DNA of 64,000 nucleotides from Torymus aiolomorphi (taxonomy: Eukaryota > Arthropoda > Insecta > Hymenoptera > Torymidae). The notes beneath the pieces were generated by a model. The model saw nothing but the letters and a program-made list of their open reading frames with translations, did no database searches and had not been told where the DNA came from. Position numbers and translations under genes: made by a program. Of this stretch, positions 1-9,811 are shown in pieces; the stretch's first letter is position 1, and every line of letters starts with the position of its first letter. Where the stretch lies: the NCBI GenBank assembly GCA_036365515.1, contig CM070873.1, positions 193,997,104-194,061,103 on the forward strand, given 5' to 3'.

Positions 1-861
1 CAGCGTCTCCTCTAACGCTCTTATGTGCGTCTCGTCCTCACAAGAAAGACACCAATCCAGGGTGTCCGTGCTGGTGCTCTGCTGTACGCAGTCGCTGCAA
101 TTCCGCCATGCGGCAAGGTCAACGCCACACTCGCTGCAATTACGGTAGTGCTTCCAACTTCCATATCCTTCGCTGCCGTGCGACAAGAGCATATGGTCCA
201 AAGAGAATCGTTGTAACTCAATCCAGTCGTTGGCTCCACGCAAATAAGCCCTGTTCCACTGGACTTGCGCTTCGTCGCTTGGGTTGCTGACTACGTCCCA
301 CCGGTCCTGGCGGTTCATGATCGGCCACAGTCTTCGCGCCCACACCTGGTGCCACGGTAAATGGCGCTCAGATGGCGCGAATTCCCTCTCCTCTTGACTG
401 GCCCCATCGACGTACCAGTCCCGTGCGAACTCCCATAGCGTCAGTTACACTAGTTGCGCTAACCGACATCCTCGATTGCGCAACTGAACATTCGGCGAAA
501 CAAAGCTTTCCAAAGCCAGTCTTTGGAGCGTTGGCACCTGCTGTTGCTCGTGGTTCATAATGGTCGGTCCAAATTTGGAATCCTTGGAGCACTAGTGTCG
601 TGTGAAAGCGGGCGTAAATGCTCTGGACAGCCTAATTTGTCTGGAACACACAACAAATTTGCGATAGTGCTGATGGCGATAGTGCTGATGGCGTTGGCGA
701 GCTAATGCTCTCTTTCGACGAGACCGCTCACAAGCTGGAACCATCTTTATGGAATTTGAGCGACAGGGAGAGGATGGGTTTGTGTAGTGAGGGAAAAGCT
801 GAAAGGAAAATTTTCTCTTTTTTTTTTTACTCTGCCCTACCCTCTCGACTACTTTCTCCAA
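1..861 (-). pseudogene. Cys/Trp-rich open frame running off the left edge; possible extra accessory gene of the retrovirus
   Basis: Read on the minus strand, one frame stays open from 861 to the window edge except for a TAG at 592-594 and a TAA at 445-447. An ATG lies at 556-558. After the TAA the frame runs 148 codons without a stop and looks protein-like. It is rich in Trp and near its end has three C-x2-C pairs (NCSEC, NCSDC, WCLSC) suggesting zinc binding. The part upstream of 592 is basic (SKKKKRKF, RSRRKRALARQR) and includes a 15-bp tandem duplication at 662-695. It lies downstream of the F-type envelope in the same orientation, so it could be a 3' accessory gene or part of another element. 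I do not recognise the family. Two stops suggest decay, and chance openness of GC-richer sequence is possible. Confidence 0.4.
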
Positions 862-1115
862 ACTCCCTCCATTCTATTTAAAAAGAAAAAGGTAAAATAG
901 CTAAATCTTCCAATTGCTCATGTTTGTTATTACACTGCTAACAACATCTACTTATAATTTCAATTAATTATACTACTGCAGCCGATTACTGTATCTCTAA
1001 TCTATGCTTACTTATAGTCTCAAGCTTAACAAACTACCGATTTAACGTCGCATATTTTGTTCACAAACTATTTTACGAATACCTTTTTTTTTTTTAAAAA
1101 AAAAAAAATTTATTA
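862..1115. other. AT-rich non-coding stretch after the F-type envelope gene
   Basis: Contains a T-tract then an A-tract around 1085-1110 and no credible coding sequence. The 3' LTR of the minus-strand retrovirus would be expected near here, but nothing in 1-1115 resembles the candidate LTR at 23095-24198. Confidence 0.5.
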
Positions 1116-1323
1116 TTAAACACCGGATAATGTGGTATCAATAGCAGTTAAACAAGCGACTGTTTTCGAAGGACCGGCCTCGCTATTTCTAGACGGTCCC
1201 GGTTCTGGCACGCTATCGTTACAAATTTTTATTAAAGCCGATTTCGCAGGGTTTGCCTCACAATTCTTAATCGGTACCGGCGGCGAGCGCGGCTCTTCAT
1301 AATGCGACACTCCTGTGAAATTA
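1116..1323 (-). CDS. C-terminal cytoplasmic tail of the F-type envelope, separated from its body by the BEL insertion
   Basis: This is the last 208 nt of the envelope gene whose body lies at 7881-9559. The BEL element with its 5-bp duplication sits between the two pieces. Counting codons on both sides (1679 + 208 nt = 629 codons including stop) shows they belong to one frame. The segment is hydrophilic, Pro/Ser/Glu-rich, with a few cysteines and no hydrophobic stretch, fitting an intraviral tail. The stop is at 1116-1118. Confidence 0.75.
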
Positions 1324-1328
1324 CATTT
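1324..1328 (+). repeat. Left copy of the BEL target-site duplication (CATTT)
   Basis: CATTT directly precedes the 5' LTR and recurs at 7881-7885 directly after the 3' LTR. Five bp is usual for BEL/Pao integration. Confidence 0.9.
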
Positions 1329-1867
1329 TGTTTAACTTACTAGCATCCTGCGGCTAAGAACGGCGGAGCCTCGCGAGTCGGCGACCACGTGGCTGGAAAA
1401 GATGGCGCCACCAGCGCTTTCTTGGCGATTGAGCATCCGCGGCGCGCAGGCCACTGCGCACGATTCTCCGTTGTTCCTCGGTCTCGCGCTCGGCTATAAA
1501 AGCCCGGGCCGACTGCGTCTCGCGCTCAGTCTGCCGCAGCCAGCCAGCGGAACAGGACCATCGGACGACCTCGCCCCCGGAGACAGCAACCGTGAACTCG
1601 GTGACAGCCATCACATTACTAACATTCTTTCCTTTCAGGTTATTTTTCTTTCTTGATTTTCATTTATTGTCACTGATACGCCTTTCTTTTCCGATTTAGA
1701 TTATTTTGTTATCATATATATATTCTTCTGTGCATTTTCATTTATCAATGTATTGTCTTTAATTGTCTAGCGCAAAGTTTGTATTTGACTCAATAAAAAG
1801 TGTTAAGTCAAGCCAGATTCTGTAGCACCTTTCCTCACCTGATCCGACGTCAAAGTTGAAAGAGACA
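1329..1867 (+). repeat. 5' LTR of the BEL/Pao element
   Basis: Begins TGTTTAACTT and ends AAAGAGACA. It matches 7342-7880 over the full 539 bp with five transition differences. TATAAA at 1495-1500 and AATAAA at 1792-1797 mark the likely promoter and polyadenylation signal. Antisense reading frames within the two LTRs are shadows. Confidence 0.95.
1495..1500 (+). promoter_or_regulatory. TATA box in the BEL 5' LTR
   Basis: GGCTATAAAAGCCCGGG lies in the first third of the LTR. The same motif is at 7508-7513 in the 3' LTR. Confidence 0.7.
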
Positions 1868-1868
1868 T

Positions 1869-1886
1869 TGGTCCTTCGAGCCGGAT
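1869..1886 (+). other. Primer-binding site of the BEL element, complementary to tRNA-Tyr
   Basis: TGGTCCTTCGAGCCGGAT starts two bases after the LTR. It is the complement of the 3' end of eukaryotic tRNA-Tyr, which ends CCGGCTCGAAGGA plus CCA. The tRNA assignment is from knowledge of tRNA-Tyr sequence, not a search. Confidence 0.75.
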
Positions 1887-2131
1887 AGGTTGTAAGGAGG
1901 AAACTACAGATCTGGAGTGGTGCACCGCTGACGCGAGTCCCAATAAGTGGGAGCGGTCGAGCATGTGGCGATTGACAGTGAAGAGCTCCTTCCGACGATC
2001 CGCCTGAGACGTCGCATTTGCTTTAATGAGCAATTGTGAGCGGCCAAGACTGGTCTTTGCTCGTCAATCATAAGATCGGTTTGCTTCTCTTTCTTTTCAG
2101 AAACCAAGGATAAGGTGCCCGGTTCGCTGCA

Positions 2132-3424
2132 ATGGAGGCTTGTCTGGCGGCACAAGCGGTGTTGACCTCTTACATCACCAAGTTTAAGGCGAACACTGAG
2201 AAGGCAGGACGTGCCCAATTTACCGCAGGATTCGTTCGCGGTCGACGCGAGCTTCTTTCGACCTATTGGGACAAGTTCACACTCAACCATCAGCAACTTT
2301 TGTCAGCCGAAGGCCACGAAGACAATGAGTACTTTACGAATGATCAGTACTCAGCGACCGAGCTCCAGTATACCTCCGCATTGGGATTTTTATATGATGA
2401 AGAAGCTAAACGGTCAGTCTTGCCCGACAATAGCACTACCAACGCCGCTCGTGAATCAAGAAGGGTCCACCTACCGAAGATCAGTATTCCCACCTTTTCC
2501 GGTCATCAAGAGGACTGGGAATCCTTTCGCGATCTTTTCCGCTCTCTCGTCCACTTAGACGCTGGATTATCAGGGGTCCAAAAACTCCAATATCTTAAGA
2601 CCTCCGTGCAAGGAGAAGCAAGAAGGGCGATTGATAGCCTTACGACGACGGAGGCGAATTACACAGTTGCGTGGGAGCTGCTTTTGAAACGCTACGACAA
2701 TAAACAGCTGATAGCACAGAAACACATGCTGGCTCTTGCCCGCATTCAGCCCTTGAAGCATGAGAGCAGCAGTGGGTTGCAGACCTTGGCTAATCGGGTG
2801 ATAAAGCATCGAGAGGCGCTACTCGCCCTTGAACGACCGGTAAAGCACTGGGATGAGTGGTTCGTCCTTTTTGCGGCTTTCGGGATGGATACCACCACCC
2901 GGCGAGAGTGGGAAAAGGAAATCAAATCATCTGGGATACCAGCTACTTATGACAAATTGATCTCCTTCCTTCAAGCATCCGTTGAGACCTTAAAAACCCT
3001 GGAATCCAGTCGTTCTGCTGCACGACCAGTCGAGTCGCGTTCAAAGAGCAGTCGAGATCGAGTGAGAGCTACCACAGTCCTTTCTACGGCTCAGGATCTA
3101 GAATCATGCCAAGCTTGTTGTGGAAATCATTCGTTGAGTCAGTGCAATGATTTTCGTCGAATGGACACCTCACGACGACTTCAAATCGCAACAAAGGCAC
3201 GCCTCTGCTATAATTGTCTGCGAAAGGGGCATAGTGCACGAGTCTGTTTGTCCAAAGGTCGGTGCCGACAGTGTGAACAGAGACACCACTCCCTCCTCCA
3301 TTTCGTGTCTTATGGGAAAAGGAGCAGCAATTCGCAAATTCTCGACGAGCCACCCACCAAGAAACCTCGAGGTATTGCTCCAGGGGTCTCTGACGGCTCT
3401 TCAGGCAAGGGCCCGAACGCATGA
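2132..3424 (+). CDS. gag: BEL/Pao Gag
   Basis: 430 aa structural protein forming the retrotransposon particle. The N-terminal part is the Pao-type gag region (LPKISIPTFSGHQEDWESF near residue 113 is the typical capsid start). Near the C-terminus are zinc-knuckle cysteine clusters (CQACCGNHSLSQC, CYNCLRKGHSARVC, CRQCEQRHHSLLH) for RNA binding. It begins with ATG 264 bp after the LTR. It ends in TGA at 3422-3424, after which the same frame continues straight into protease, so the stop may be readthrough or a lesion. The tail is basic and Pro-rich. Confidence 0.9.
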   Translation: MEACLAAQAVLTSYITKFKANTEKAGRAQFTAGFVRGRRELLSTYWDKFTLNHQQLLSAEGHEDNEYFTNDQYSATELQYTSALGFLYDEEAKRSVLPDNSTTNAARESRRVHLPKISIPTFSGHQEDWESFRDLFRSLVHLDAGLSGVQKLQYLKTSVQGEARRAIDSLTTTEANYTVAWELLLKRYDNKQLIAQKHMLALARIQPLKHESSSGLQTLANRVIKHREALLALERPVKHWDEWFVLFAAFGMDTTTRREWEKEIKSSGIPATYDKLISFLQASVETLKTLESSRSAARPVESRSKSSRDRVRATTVLSTAQDLESCQACCGNHSLSQCNDFRRMDTSRRLQIATKARLCYNCLRKGHSARVCLSKGRCRQCEQRHHSLLHFVSYGKRSSNSQILDEPPTKKPRGIAPGVSDGSSGKGPNA

Positions 3425-4279
3425 CTAGTGTTACTGGCATCGGCCGAGATACTTTTGGAGGACTCAGCTGGCGGAGTCCAACGCTGCCGTGCCCTTATCG
3501 ACCCTGGCTCGGAAATCAACATCGTCTCGTCAAGTCTCGCCCGGCGTTTAGGAGCCCCCCTTCGGGGCACTCAAATGTCCTTCCGGGTCATAGGAGGATC
3601 TTCATCCTGCACGGCACGCCAAACCGCTGTGCTACGTCTTCGTCCATCGGAGTCAAAGGACGATCCTTTCGATCTGGACGCTTTCCTCTTGCCGAAATTG
3701 GGGATCACCACTCCTCGTTTCATGGAAGGATCTGGAATCTGGCCACATTTGGAGGGTCTCCCACTTGCTGACCCGCATTTCATGAACTCCCTGATTGAAA
3801 TTCTTCTTGGCGCCGAGGTTTACGCTCGAATACTGCGAGACGGTTTGCGACGCGGCCCTCTCGGAACGTCCATCGCTCAAAACACATCTGTTGGATGGAT
3901 TATCTTTGGTGCCATCAGCCCACCTTCACTGGACTATTCTTGGGTACTTGCCTCATCAAGCACTTTTCCTTTGGAAGCCCTTGACCAGACGCTGAAAAGG
4001 TTTTGGGAACTGGAAGACATCGCTGCACCAAAGCCTTTATCAGCCGAAGAAAGAGATTGTGAACATTTGTTTCTCGAAGGATACCGCCGCTCGGGATCAG
4101 GACGATACATCGTCCGTCTCCCATTTAAAACACCACCCTTGCTTGATGCAAGGGGAACGCTTTTTCTAGCTAGACGATCTTTGCAACGTACCCTCGCAAG
4201 GATGCAAAGAGATGCGGAGTTTTCTGATCACTACCAAACGTTTATGAGAGATTACAATGATTTGGGTTACATGCGGTAA
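3425..4279 (+). CDS. pol: BEL/Pao protease and N-terminal part of RT region
   Basis: Same frame as gag. The retropepsin-type active site is ALIDPGSEINIVSS about 25 residues in; Pao proteases often vary the canonical DTG. The rest is the usual Pao spacer (VGWIIFGAI, FWELEDI) leading into RT (RRSLQRTLARM). It cleaves the polyprotein in the particle. It ends at an in-frame TAA (4277-4279); the next codons continue the RT domain in the same frame, so this is a break in pol rather than a natural end. Confidence 0.85.
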   Translation, partial: LVLLASAEILLEDSAGGVQRCRALIDPGSEINIVSSSLARRLGAPLRGTQMSFRVIGGSSSCTARQTAVLRLRPSESKDDPFDLDAFLLPKLGITTPRFMEGSGIWPHLEGLPLADPHFMNSLIEILLGAEVYARILRDGLRRGPLGTSIAQNTSVGWIIFGAISPPSLDYSWVLASSSTFPLEALDQTLKRFWELEDIAAPKPLSAEERDCEHLFLEGYRRSGSGRYIVRLPFKTPPLLDARGTLFLARRSLQRTLARMQRDAEFSDHYQTFMRDYNDLGYMR

Positions 4280-5197
4280 CTTCGCGGTCATCCCGACACT
4301 GTTGTCAGTCAAGCCCGATCGTATTTGCCTCACCACGGGATATGGCAATGTTCGGATCAATCTCGAAAGTTGCGGGTTGTCTTCAACGCCTCGAGTCGGA
4401 CTAAAGACGGACGATCTCTGAACGATGCCCTCCACACTGGACCCACGCTGCAGATCGACATTGTCAGCATTTTTCTGCGGTGGCGTCTCCATCGATTCGC
4501 AATGACGTCTGACATTGAAAAAATGTATCGTCAGATACAAATTGACGAGCGAGACCTCGATTTTCAGCGGATTGTCTGGCAGCCATCACCCGACGTGGAG
4601 GAAGCCCACTATCAACTCCTCACCTTGACATACGGATTGTCCTGTGCACCCTATCTCGCTTTAAGAGTCATACGACAATTAGCTGAAGACGAACACCATC
4701 GTTTTCCGAGTGCCGCTGATGTTTTAAGACAATCAACCTACGTGGATGATCTATTTTTCGGTGCTGATGACGTCAAAACCGCCCTCCAACTCCGAAATGA
4801 AGTGATTGACCTACTTCGGTGTGGAGGTTTTCCTCTTCGGAAGTGGGTGGCAAACAACCCCAGTTTGACAAGCGACCTCCCCGAAAAAGATCGACTGCGC
4901 CCACAATGGAAGGATTTCGAGAGCGATCAAACCGTGAGAACACTCGGGCTCTCGTGGGATCCCACGGAGGATGTGTACCGGTACCAGACGCCTCGTGCCA
5001 AAGGCCGAACTCCTGCCACAAAGAGATCGGCGCTCTCGATCATTGCTCGGCTATTCGACCCCATGGGGTGGTTAAGCCCAATTCTGATCAGGGCTAAGAT
5101 TCTCTTACAAAAAATGTGGCAAAGTAAGCTAGATTGGGATGATGACATGCCTTCTCCGCTTCGAGAACAGTGGCAGGACTTCATTGAGACGCTGTAA
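4280..5197 (+). CDS. pol: BEL/Pao reverse transcriptase domain
   Basis: Contains the RT fingers/palm motifs LRVVFNASSRT, FAMTSDIEKMYRQI, the PYLALRVI segment and the YVDD catalytic box at about 4739-4750, followed by connection sequence. It copies the element RNA into cDNA in the cytoplasmic particle. It shares the frame of protease upstream and RNase H downstream but is bracketed by TAA stops at 4277-4279 and 5195-5197. Whether these reflect ageing or assembly error cannot be told here; the LTRs look too similar for great age. Confidence 0.85.
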   Translation, partial: LRGHPDTVVSQARSYLPHHGIWQCSDQSRKLRVVFNASSRTKDGRSLNDALHTGPTLQIDIVSIFLRWRLHRFAMTSDIEKMYRQIQIDERDLDFQRIVWQPSPDVEEAHYQLLTLTYGLSCAPYLALRVIRQLAEDEHHRFPSAADVLRQSTYVDDLFFGADDVKTALQLRNEVIDLLRCGGFPLRKWVANNPSLTSDLPEKDRLRPQWKDFESDQTVRTLGLSWDPTEDVYRYQTPRAKGRTPATKRSALSIIARLFDPMGWLSPILIRAKILLQKMWQSKLDWDDDMPSPLREQWQDFIETL

Positions 5198-7309
5198 TCA
5201 GTAGAAGAAATCCGGATTCCACGTTGGTTGAGCACCCTATCAACTCAAGTCTTTGAACTTCACGGTTTTGCAGATGCCAGTAAAGTCGCGTACGCCGCAG
5301 TAATATATGTGATAGCTGTTGATCCCTCTGGACATCGGGGCTCAAGATTACTGATCACAAAAACTCGATCAGCTCCATTAAAAACTCAAACCATCCCTCG
5401 TCTGGAGTTGTGTGCTGCTGCGCTCCTGTCAAAACTTCTAACGAAGGTTCTTGGCGAATACGGTGAAAGAGTCGGCGCCGTCCATGCCTGGACAGATTCC
5501 AGTATTGTGCTGGCTTGGTTACGCGATGAGCCGTCTCGGTGGCCCATCTTTATTGCCAATCGAGTTGCACAGATTCATCGAGATCTGCCAACGGTTAAAT
5601 GGAGACATGTCCTGTCAGAGGAAAATCCGGCCGACTTGGTGTCTCGCGGTACGGATCCAAAAAGCCTTTGCCGTCGACGGGTTTGGTGGTCAGGACCTGA
5701 GTGGCTCACGAGGTCCATGGAATCCTGGCCACGGTATCAGCCACGTTCAGTTGAGGAACACTCCGAACTCAGAACGAACCAGACCCCAGCCGTCCTTTTC
5801 ACTCGAGAGATAAATGATGACTTTCTCCAACGTTTTTCCCATCTTGGAGATCTTCTTCGAACCATCGCCCGCTGTCTGAGGGTGACATGGCTATTACAAC
5901 CATCCAAAAGAGGCACGATGGAATCTCCCTTGTCCGCTGACGAACTTGATAACGCCTTCTTAAAGTGCCTTGGGTATGTACAGCGTCAAGTCTTCACGGT
6001 GGAGATCAACGCTTTAAGTCAAGGGCGAGCAGTTGGCAATCGTAGCCCGCTGCATACACTTCATCCATTTATCGATCCCCGTGGGCTTCTCCGTGTCGGT
6101 GGTCGACTTCATCATTCGCAGCTTCCTTATGATCAACGACACCCCGCTATTCTACCAAAAAAATGCCATCTTGGCAGATTAATTATTGAGAGAGCTCACA
6201 AGGCAGCAATGCATGGGGGTCCGGCTTTGACTTATTCCTACGCTATCAGAACGGTCTGGATCATTGGAGGTCGGGCGCAAGTCCGAGCATACGTTCGAAG
6301 TTGCGTGACTTGTGCTCGATTTCAGGCCACGCCTTCCAATCAGAGAATGGGGGATCTTCCCGCTGCTCGGATCACTCCAAATCGCCCCTTTTCACGGACA
6401 GGTCTCGATTATGCGGGACCTTTTATGCTCAAGGCCTCCAATCGTCGAGGAATTGCAAGCACCAAAGGATATCTGGCCATTTTTGTCTGTCTCTGCACCA
6501 AGGCCATACATATAGAGGTTGTGGGAGATCTCACCACGGCGTCATTCTTCGCCGCCCTTCGACGTTTCAGCTCGAGAAGAGGCACCCCCGCCGAACTTTG
6601 GTCGGACAATGCCACCACATTCCATGGCGCTGACGCAGCACTGCGGTCGATGCTAAGGGAGGCCCAGCATGATCAGACTCGAATAAGGAACGATCTTGCC
6701 GACCAGGGTGTTCGCTGGAAATTTATTCCTCCCGCGGCACCGCATTTCGGGGGCCTCTGGGACGCGGCCGTCAAATCGACGAAAACCCATCTGAAGAAAG
6801 TGGTGGGACAACGTCTACTAACATACGAAGAGATGTCGACCTTGGCAGCTCAGGTCAAACTCTGCCTAAACACACGTCCACTCACGCCATTGACCGGAGA
6901 TATTGAGGACCTGCAAGCGTTAACCCCAGGGCACCTTCTGACCGGTTTTGAACTAAACGCGATTCCCGAACCATCAACCAGTGAAAATGCAAATCTCGAT
7001 CACCTCACGCATTGGAACCTCATTCAAGGGCTAAGAAATCAGTTCTGGAAGCGATGGGCTAGAGATTATCTGCATACCTTACAGCAGAGGCACAAATGGA
7101 GTCGCTCACAAAACAACTTCAAAATCGGTGATCTCGTTGTGATTTTGGACCCTACCCTGCTGCAACGCGGCCGGCGGTGGCCTCTTGGCCGAATTGTCGG
7201 TGTCCACCCTGGTCCCGATGGACAAGTACGTGTCGCTACAATTCGAACACACTCAGGCGAATACATCCGGCCAATTGTGAAAATTTCACGTCTTCCGATT
7301 AGCACGTAG
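5198..7309 (+). CDS. pol: BEL/Pao RNase H and integrase
   Basis: RNase H motifs are LHGFADASKVAYAAV and AWTDSSIVLAWLR, with NPADLVSRG at its end. Integrase has an HHCC zinc module (H-x4-H ... CVTCAR), then LDYAGPF and WSDNATTFHG for the two catalytic aspartates, and PHFGGLWDAAVKS where the third acidic residue is Asp (codon 6761-6763) instead of the usual Glu. The C-terminal domain (GDLVVILDP, WPLGRIVGVHPGPDG) is complete and the frame ends with TAG 32 bp before the 3' LTR. Strand transfer may be impaired by the Glu-to-Asp change; this is inference. Confidence 0.9.
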   Translation, partial: SVEEIRIPRWLSTLSTQVFELHGFADASKVAYAAVIYVIAVDPSGHRGSRLLITKTRSAPLKTQTIPRLELCAAALLSKLLTKVLGEYGERVGAVHAWTDSSIVLAWLRDEPSRWPIFIANRVAQIHRDLPTVKWRHVLSEENPADLVSRGTDPKSLCRRRVWWSGPEWLTRSMESWPRYQPRSVEEHSELRTNQTPAVLFTREINDDFLQRFSHLGDLLRTIARCLRVTWLLQPSKRGTMESPLSADELDNAFLKCLGYVQRQVFTVEINALSQGRAVGNRSPLHTLHPFIDPRGLLRVGGRLHHSQLPYDQRHPAILPKKCHLGRLIIERAHKAAMHGGPALTYSYAIRTVWIIGGRAQVRAYVRSCVTCARFQATPSNQRMGDLPAARITPNRPFSRTGLDYAGPFMLKASNRRGIASTKGYLAIFVCLCTKAIHIEVVGDLTTASFFAALRRFSSRRGTPAELWSDNATTFHGADAALRSMLREAQHDQTRIRNDLADQGVRWKFIPPAAPHFGGLWDAAVKSTKTHLKKVVGQRLLTYEEMSTLAAQVKLCLNTRPLTPLTGDIEDLQALTPGHLLTGFELNAIPEPSTSENANLDHLTHWNLIQGLRNQFWKRWARDYLHTLQQRHKWSRSQNNFKIGDLVVILDPTLLQRGRRWPLGRIVGVHPGPDGQVRVATIRTHSGEYIRPIVKISRLPIST

Positions 7310-7326
7310 AGTTTCGCACTTCATGC

Positions 7327-7341
7327 GAAAAGGGAGCGGGA
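7327..7341 (+). other. Polypurine tract of the BEL element
   Basis: GAAAAGGGAGCGGGA immediately precedes the 3' LTR, the normal place for plus-strand priming. Confidence 0.7.
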
Positions 7342-7880
7342 TGTTTAACTTACTAGCATCCTGCGGCTAAGAACGGCGGAGCCTCGCGAGTCAGCGACCA
7401 TGTGGCTGGAAAAGATGGCGCCACCAGCGCTTTCTTGACGATTGAGCATCCGCGGCGCGCAGGCCACTGCGCACGATTCTCCGTTGTTCCTCGGTCTCGC
7501 GCTCGGCTATAAAAGCCCGGGCCGACTGCGTCTCGCGCTCAGTCTGCCGCAGCCAGCCAGCGGAACAGGACCATTGGACGACCTCGCCCCCGGAGACAGC
7601 AACCGTGAACTCGGTGACAGCCATCACATTACTAACATTCTTTCCTTTCAGGTTATTTTTCTTTCTTGATTTTCATTTATTGTCACTGATACGCCTTTCT
7701 TTTCCGATTTAGATTATTTTGTTATCATATATATATTCTTCTGTGCATTTTCATTTATCAATGTATTGTCTTTAATTGTCTAGCGCAAAGTTTGTATTTG
7801 ACTCAATAAAAAGTGTTAAGTCAAGCCAGATTCTGTAGCACCTTTCCTCACCTGATCCGGCGTCAAAGTTGAAAGAGACA
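7342..7880 (+). repeat. 3' LTR of the BEL/Pao element
   Basis: 539 bp, collinear with 1329-1867. Differences are G/A or C/T only. AATAAA is at 7805-7810. CATTT follows at 7881-7885. Confidence 0.95.
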
Positions 7881-7885
7881 CATTT
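7881..7885 (+). repeat. Right copy of the BEL target-site duplication (CATTT)
   Basis: Identical to 1324-1328. On the minus strand it falls in codons of the F-type envelope tail. Confidence 0.9.
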
Positions 7886-9559
7886 AAAACCGTGGTCCAA
7901 GGGGTACATTGGTACATATGAGTTTTCTGTTTCCACAGGACGACTGTCTTTATTTTTAAGTAAGCGGAAAGCAAAGTACGTGAATACACCCAAAAACGTG
8001 ACTATAATTATACTCAAAATTGCATAGAATACTATGTATAACAAATCTTTAGTAGTAATTGCCCCGCTGTTCTCGGCAATGCTACTCGCAATTTGCTTTT
8101 CTTTACTTTGTTTAAATATTAACTCTCGATGGATGTTTAACTTTAGATTAGGCACGATTATATCTTGATCATTATATCGGCCGTCAAAACCATAAACTTC
8201 GCGCTCATCGATTCTCATTTTACAATTTTTTGGCAGCTCTACAATTTGGCTCCCCGAGATAGGTATTTTGTAAATATTTCCCGAGCACATAACTTCTAGC
8301 CTATGTTCATTTATGGTTGACGCTAGCCACAAATGCTTGTTTGTCATTCTTTGAAAATACTGCTCCTTTCCTTGCGAAAACTGAATATTGCATAAAGGCA
8401 ATTCCCCATAATTTGGTTTAGATAACAACATTTTCTCACATGATATATAATTTTCAAAATAAAATTCGTTTTCACAAAGAAAAAAGGTATTTCTTTCGTC
8501 ACATTTATTCAAGTCCGACTGGTTTAGAAATAGATACCGATCACTCGAATCGCCTACAGCGATATAATCTGCTCTCGGCTTAATATGAGCTGCTAAGGTT
8601 TTATCTTCAAAATTTGCTTGGAAAACTGGAAAAGGTTGCATTTCATAAAGCAAGAAAAGATCTTTATCGGTAAATGGTATTACCCTTTCAATAAATAATT
8701 CATTATTAACAAACACAATATGCACCTTAACCAACTGTCCCAACAAAATTGAGCCGAAATTCGATATAAAAAATGGCAAAGACAATTTTCTATCATCCCT
8801 AATTTGGATTAAAAATTTATTTAATTCTGCAGAAGTAAACAATACTTTTTGGTGCCCCAATAAATCACACAAGTTCAAAATAAGCTGCTTAGATTTTCCG
8901 ATTATTTCGAGCAATTCATATAAATTTTCTAAGATAAATTGAAAGTTAACGTCGACTTTATGTTCACCCCACGGTACTTTTGTAATTTGCTTATGCAATT
9001 TTTCAAATTTCTGCTGGATGATTAAACTTTCGCGCGCGTAGTCATTTTCAATTACGCAGGTGTTCACCCTGTCTCCCGGCATTATCTCAAGTTTATCCTC
9101 GCGCAATTTACCCATAAAAAAACTAATTTCCCTATAATTTTCTAATACATAACTCGTGGGGGGAACATTAAACTCCTCTCCCCTAGGGACCACTACGAGG
9201 TCGTAAAACAACTCGCTTTTTCTCAAATTTTTTGTTACTTCGTGAAGATTACGCAATTCAACGTCCAGTATTCTAACCATATGAGTTATTGTGCCGTTCG
9301 ATTTGCGCATCTGTTGGTATGCATCGCGGATAGCCTCCAATTCTGCTCTGCCCTGCTTAGTCGCCGTCTTGATAAACTCCGTATTGACCGATGTTACGAC
9401 ACTCCACTTTTCCTTGATAAACACCACCTCTTTGGACTTAACAAACACCAGCCCTGGATTATTGTCAATGGCATGATAATAGGGCATTAAATCCTTTTGT
9501 AACGAGCTTGAAATGCTCATCAGCAATGCACAACCCTTTATTAGAAGTTTAAAGCCCAT
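7881..9559 (-). CDS. env: Baculovirus F / errantivirus-type envelope glycoprotein, body (C-terminal tail displaced to 1116-1323)
   Basis: About 559 residues precede the BEL insertion, with 69 more beyond it. ATG is at 9557-9559. A hydrophobic N-terminus (residues 4-20) suggests a signal peptide. It is followed by NNPGLVFVKSKEVVFIKEKW, the pattern typical of the Baculo_F/errantivirus Env family. A central helical region and a cysteine-rich stretch (residues about 355-460) follow. A strong membrane segment (about 506-534, YIVFYAILSIIIVTFLGVF) is followed by a Tyr-containing tail. Family members are class I-like fusion proteins in the particle membrane. I see no clear furin site. The reading frame is open across the body; the BEL insertion replaces the natural tail with LTR-encoded residues. 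Confidence 0.8.
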
Positions 9560-9811
9560 AGCTATTGTGTTTACTGCCTACCACTTTCCCTTTTGCTGAA
9601 AACCAATAATTACCAAAAATAAGATAAGGTTTTATCTACTACAAAAGAATTTCAAGAATGCAAAAAGGTATCGCTAAAGCAGTTTATTTGTGTAAAAGCA
9701 AGTTTTTTTTTTGTTGATTTTTTTTTGTTATTTGACACCTACAAAGTGCAACGTTACATTGTCTATTAATGACAAACTGTGCTGTGATCTTTTTTTTTTT
9801 TTTGCAATTTA
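9560..9811. other. Non-coding spacer between the Cys-rich ORF and the F-type envelope
   Basis: AT-rich with several T-tracts (plus strand) and no coding potential. It probably carries the splice acceptor for the F-type mRNA, but I cannot choose one site. Confidence 0.4.

Larger units (their letters stand above)
1329..7880 (+). mobile_element. Nearly intact BEL/Pao LTR retrotransposon
   Basis: 6552 bp with two 539-bp LTRs, a tRNA-Tyr-type primer-binding site, one long gag-pol frame (2132-7309), a purine-rich tract before the 3' LTR and perfect 5-bp CATTT duplications. Domain order PR-RT-RNase H-integrase and the YVDD RT box are typical of BEL/Pao. The two LTRs differ at only five positions, all transitions, so insertion was recent. 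The frame carries three in-frame stops (3422-3424, 4277-4279, 5195-5197) and the integrase has Asp where the family usually has its catalytic Glu, so this copy is probably non-autonomous. There is no envelope gene. Confidence 0.95.

Noticed and set aside
1..1115. 3' LTR of the large retrovirus
   Set aside because: No stretch matches 23095-24198 in either orientation, so I did not annotate one.
1354..1656. Open frames in both LTRs of the BEL element
   Set aside because: The same frames occur in both LTR copies and have no domain; they are by-products of GC-rich LTR sequence.
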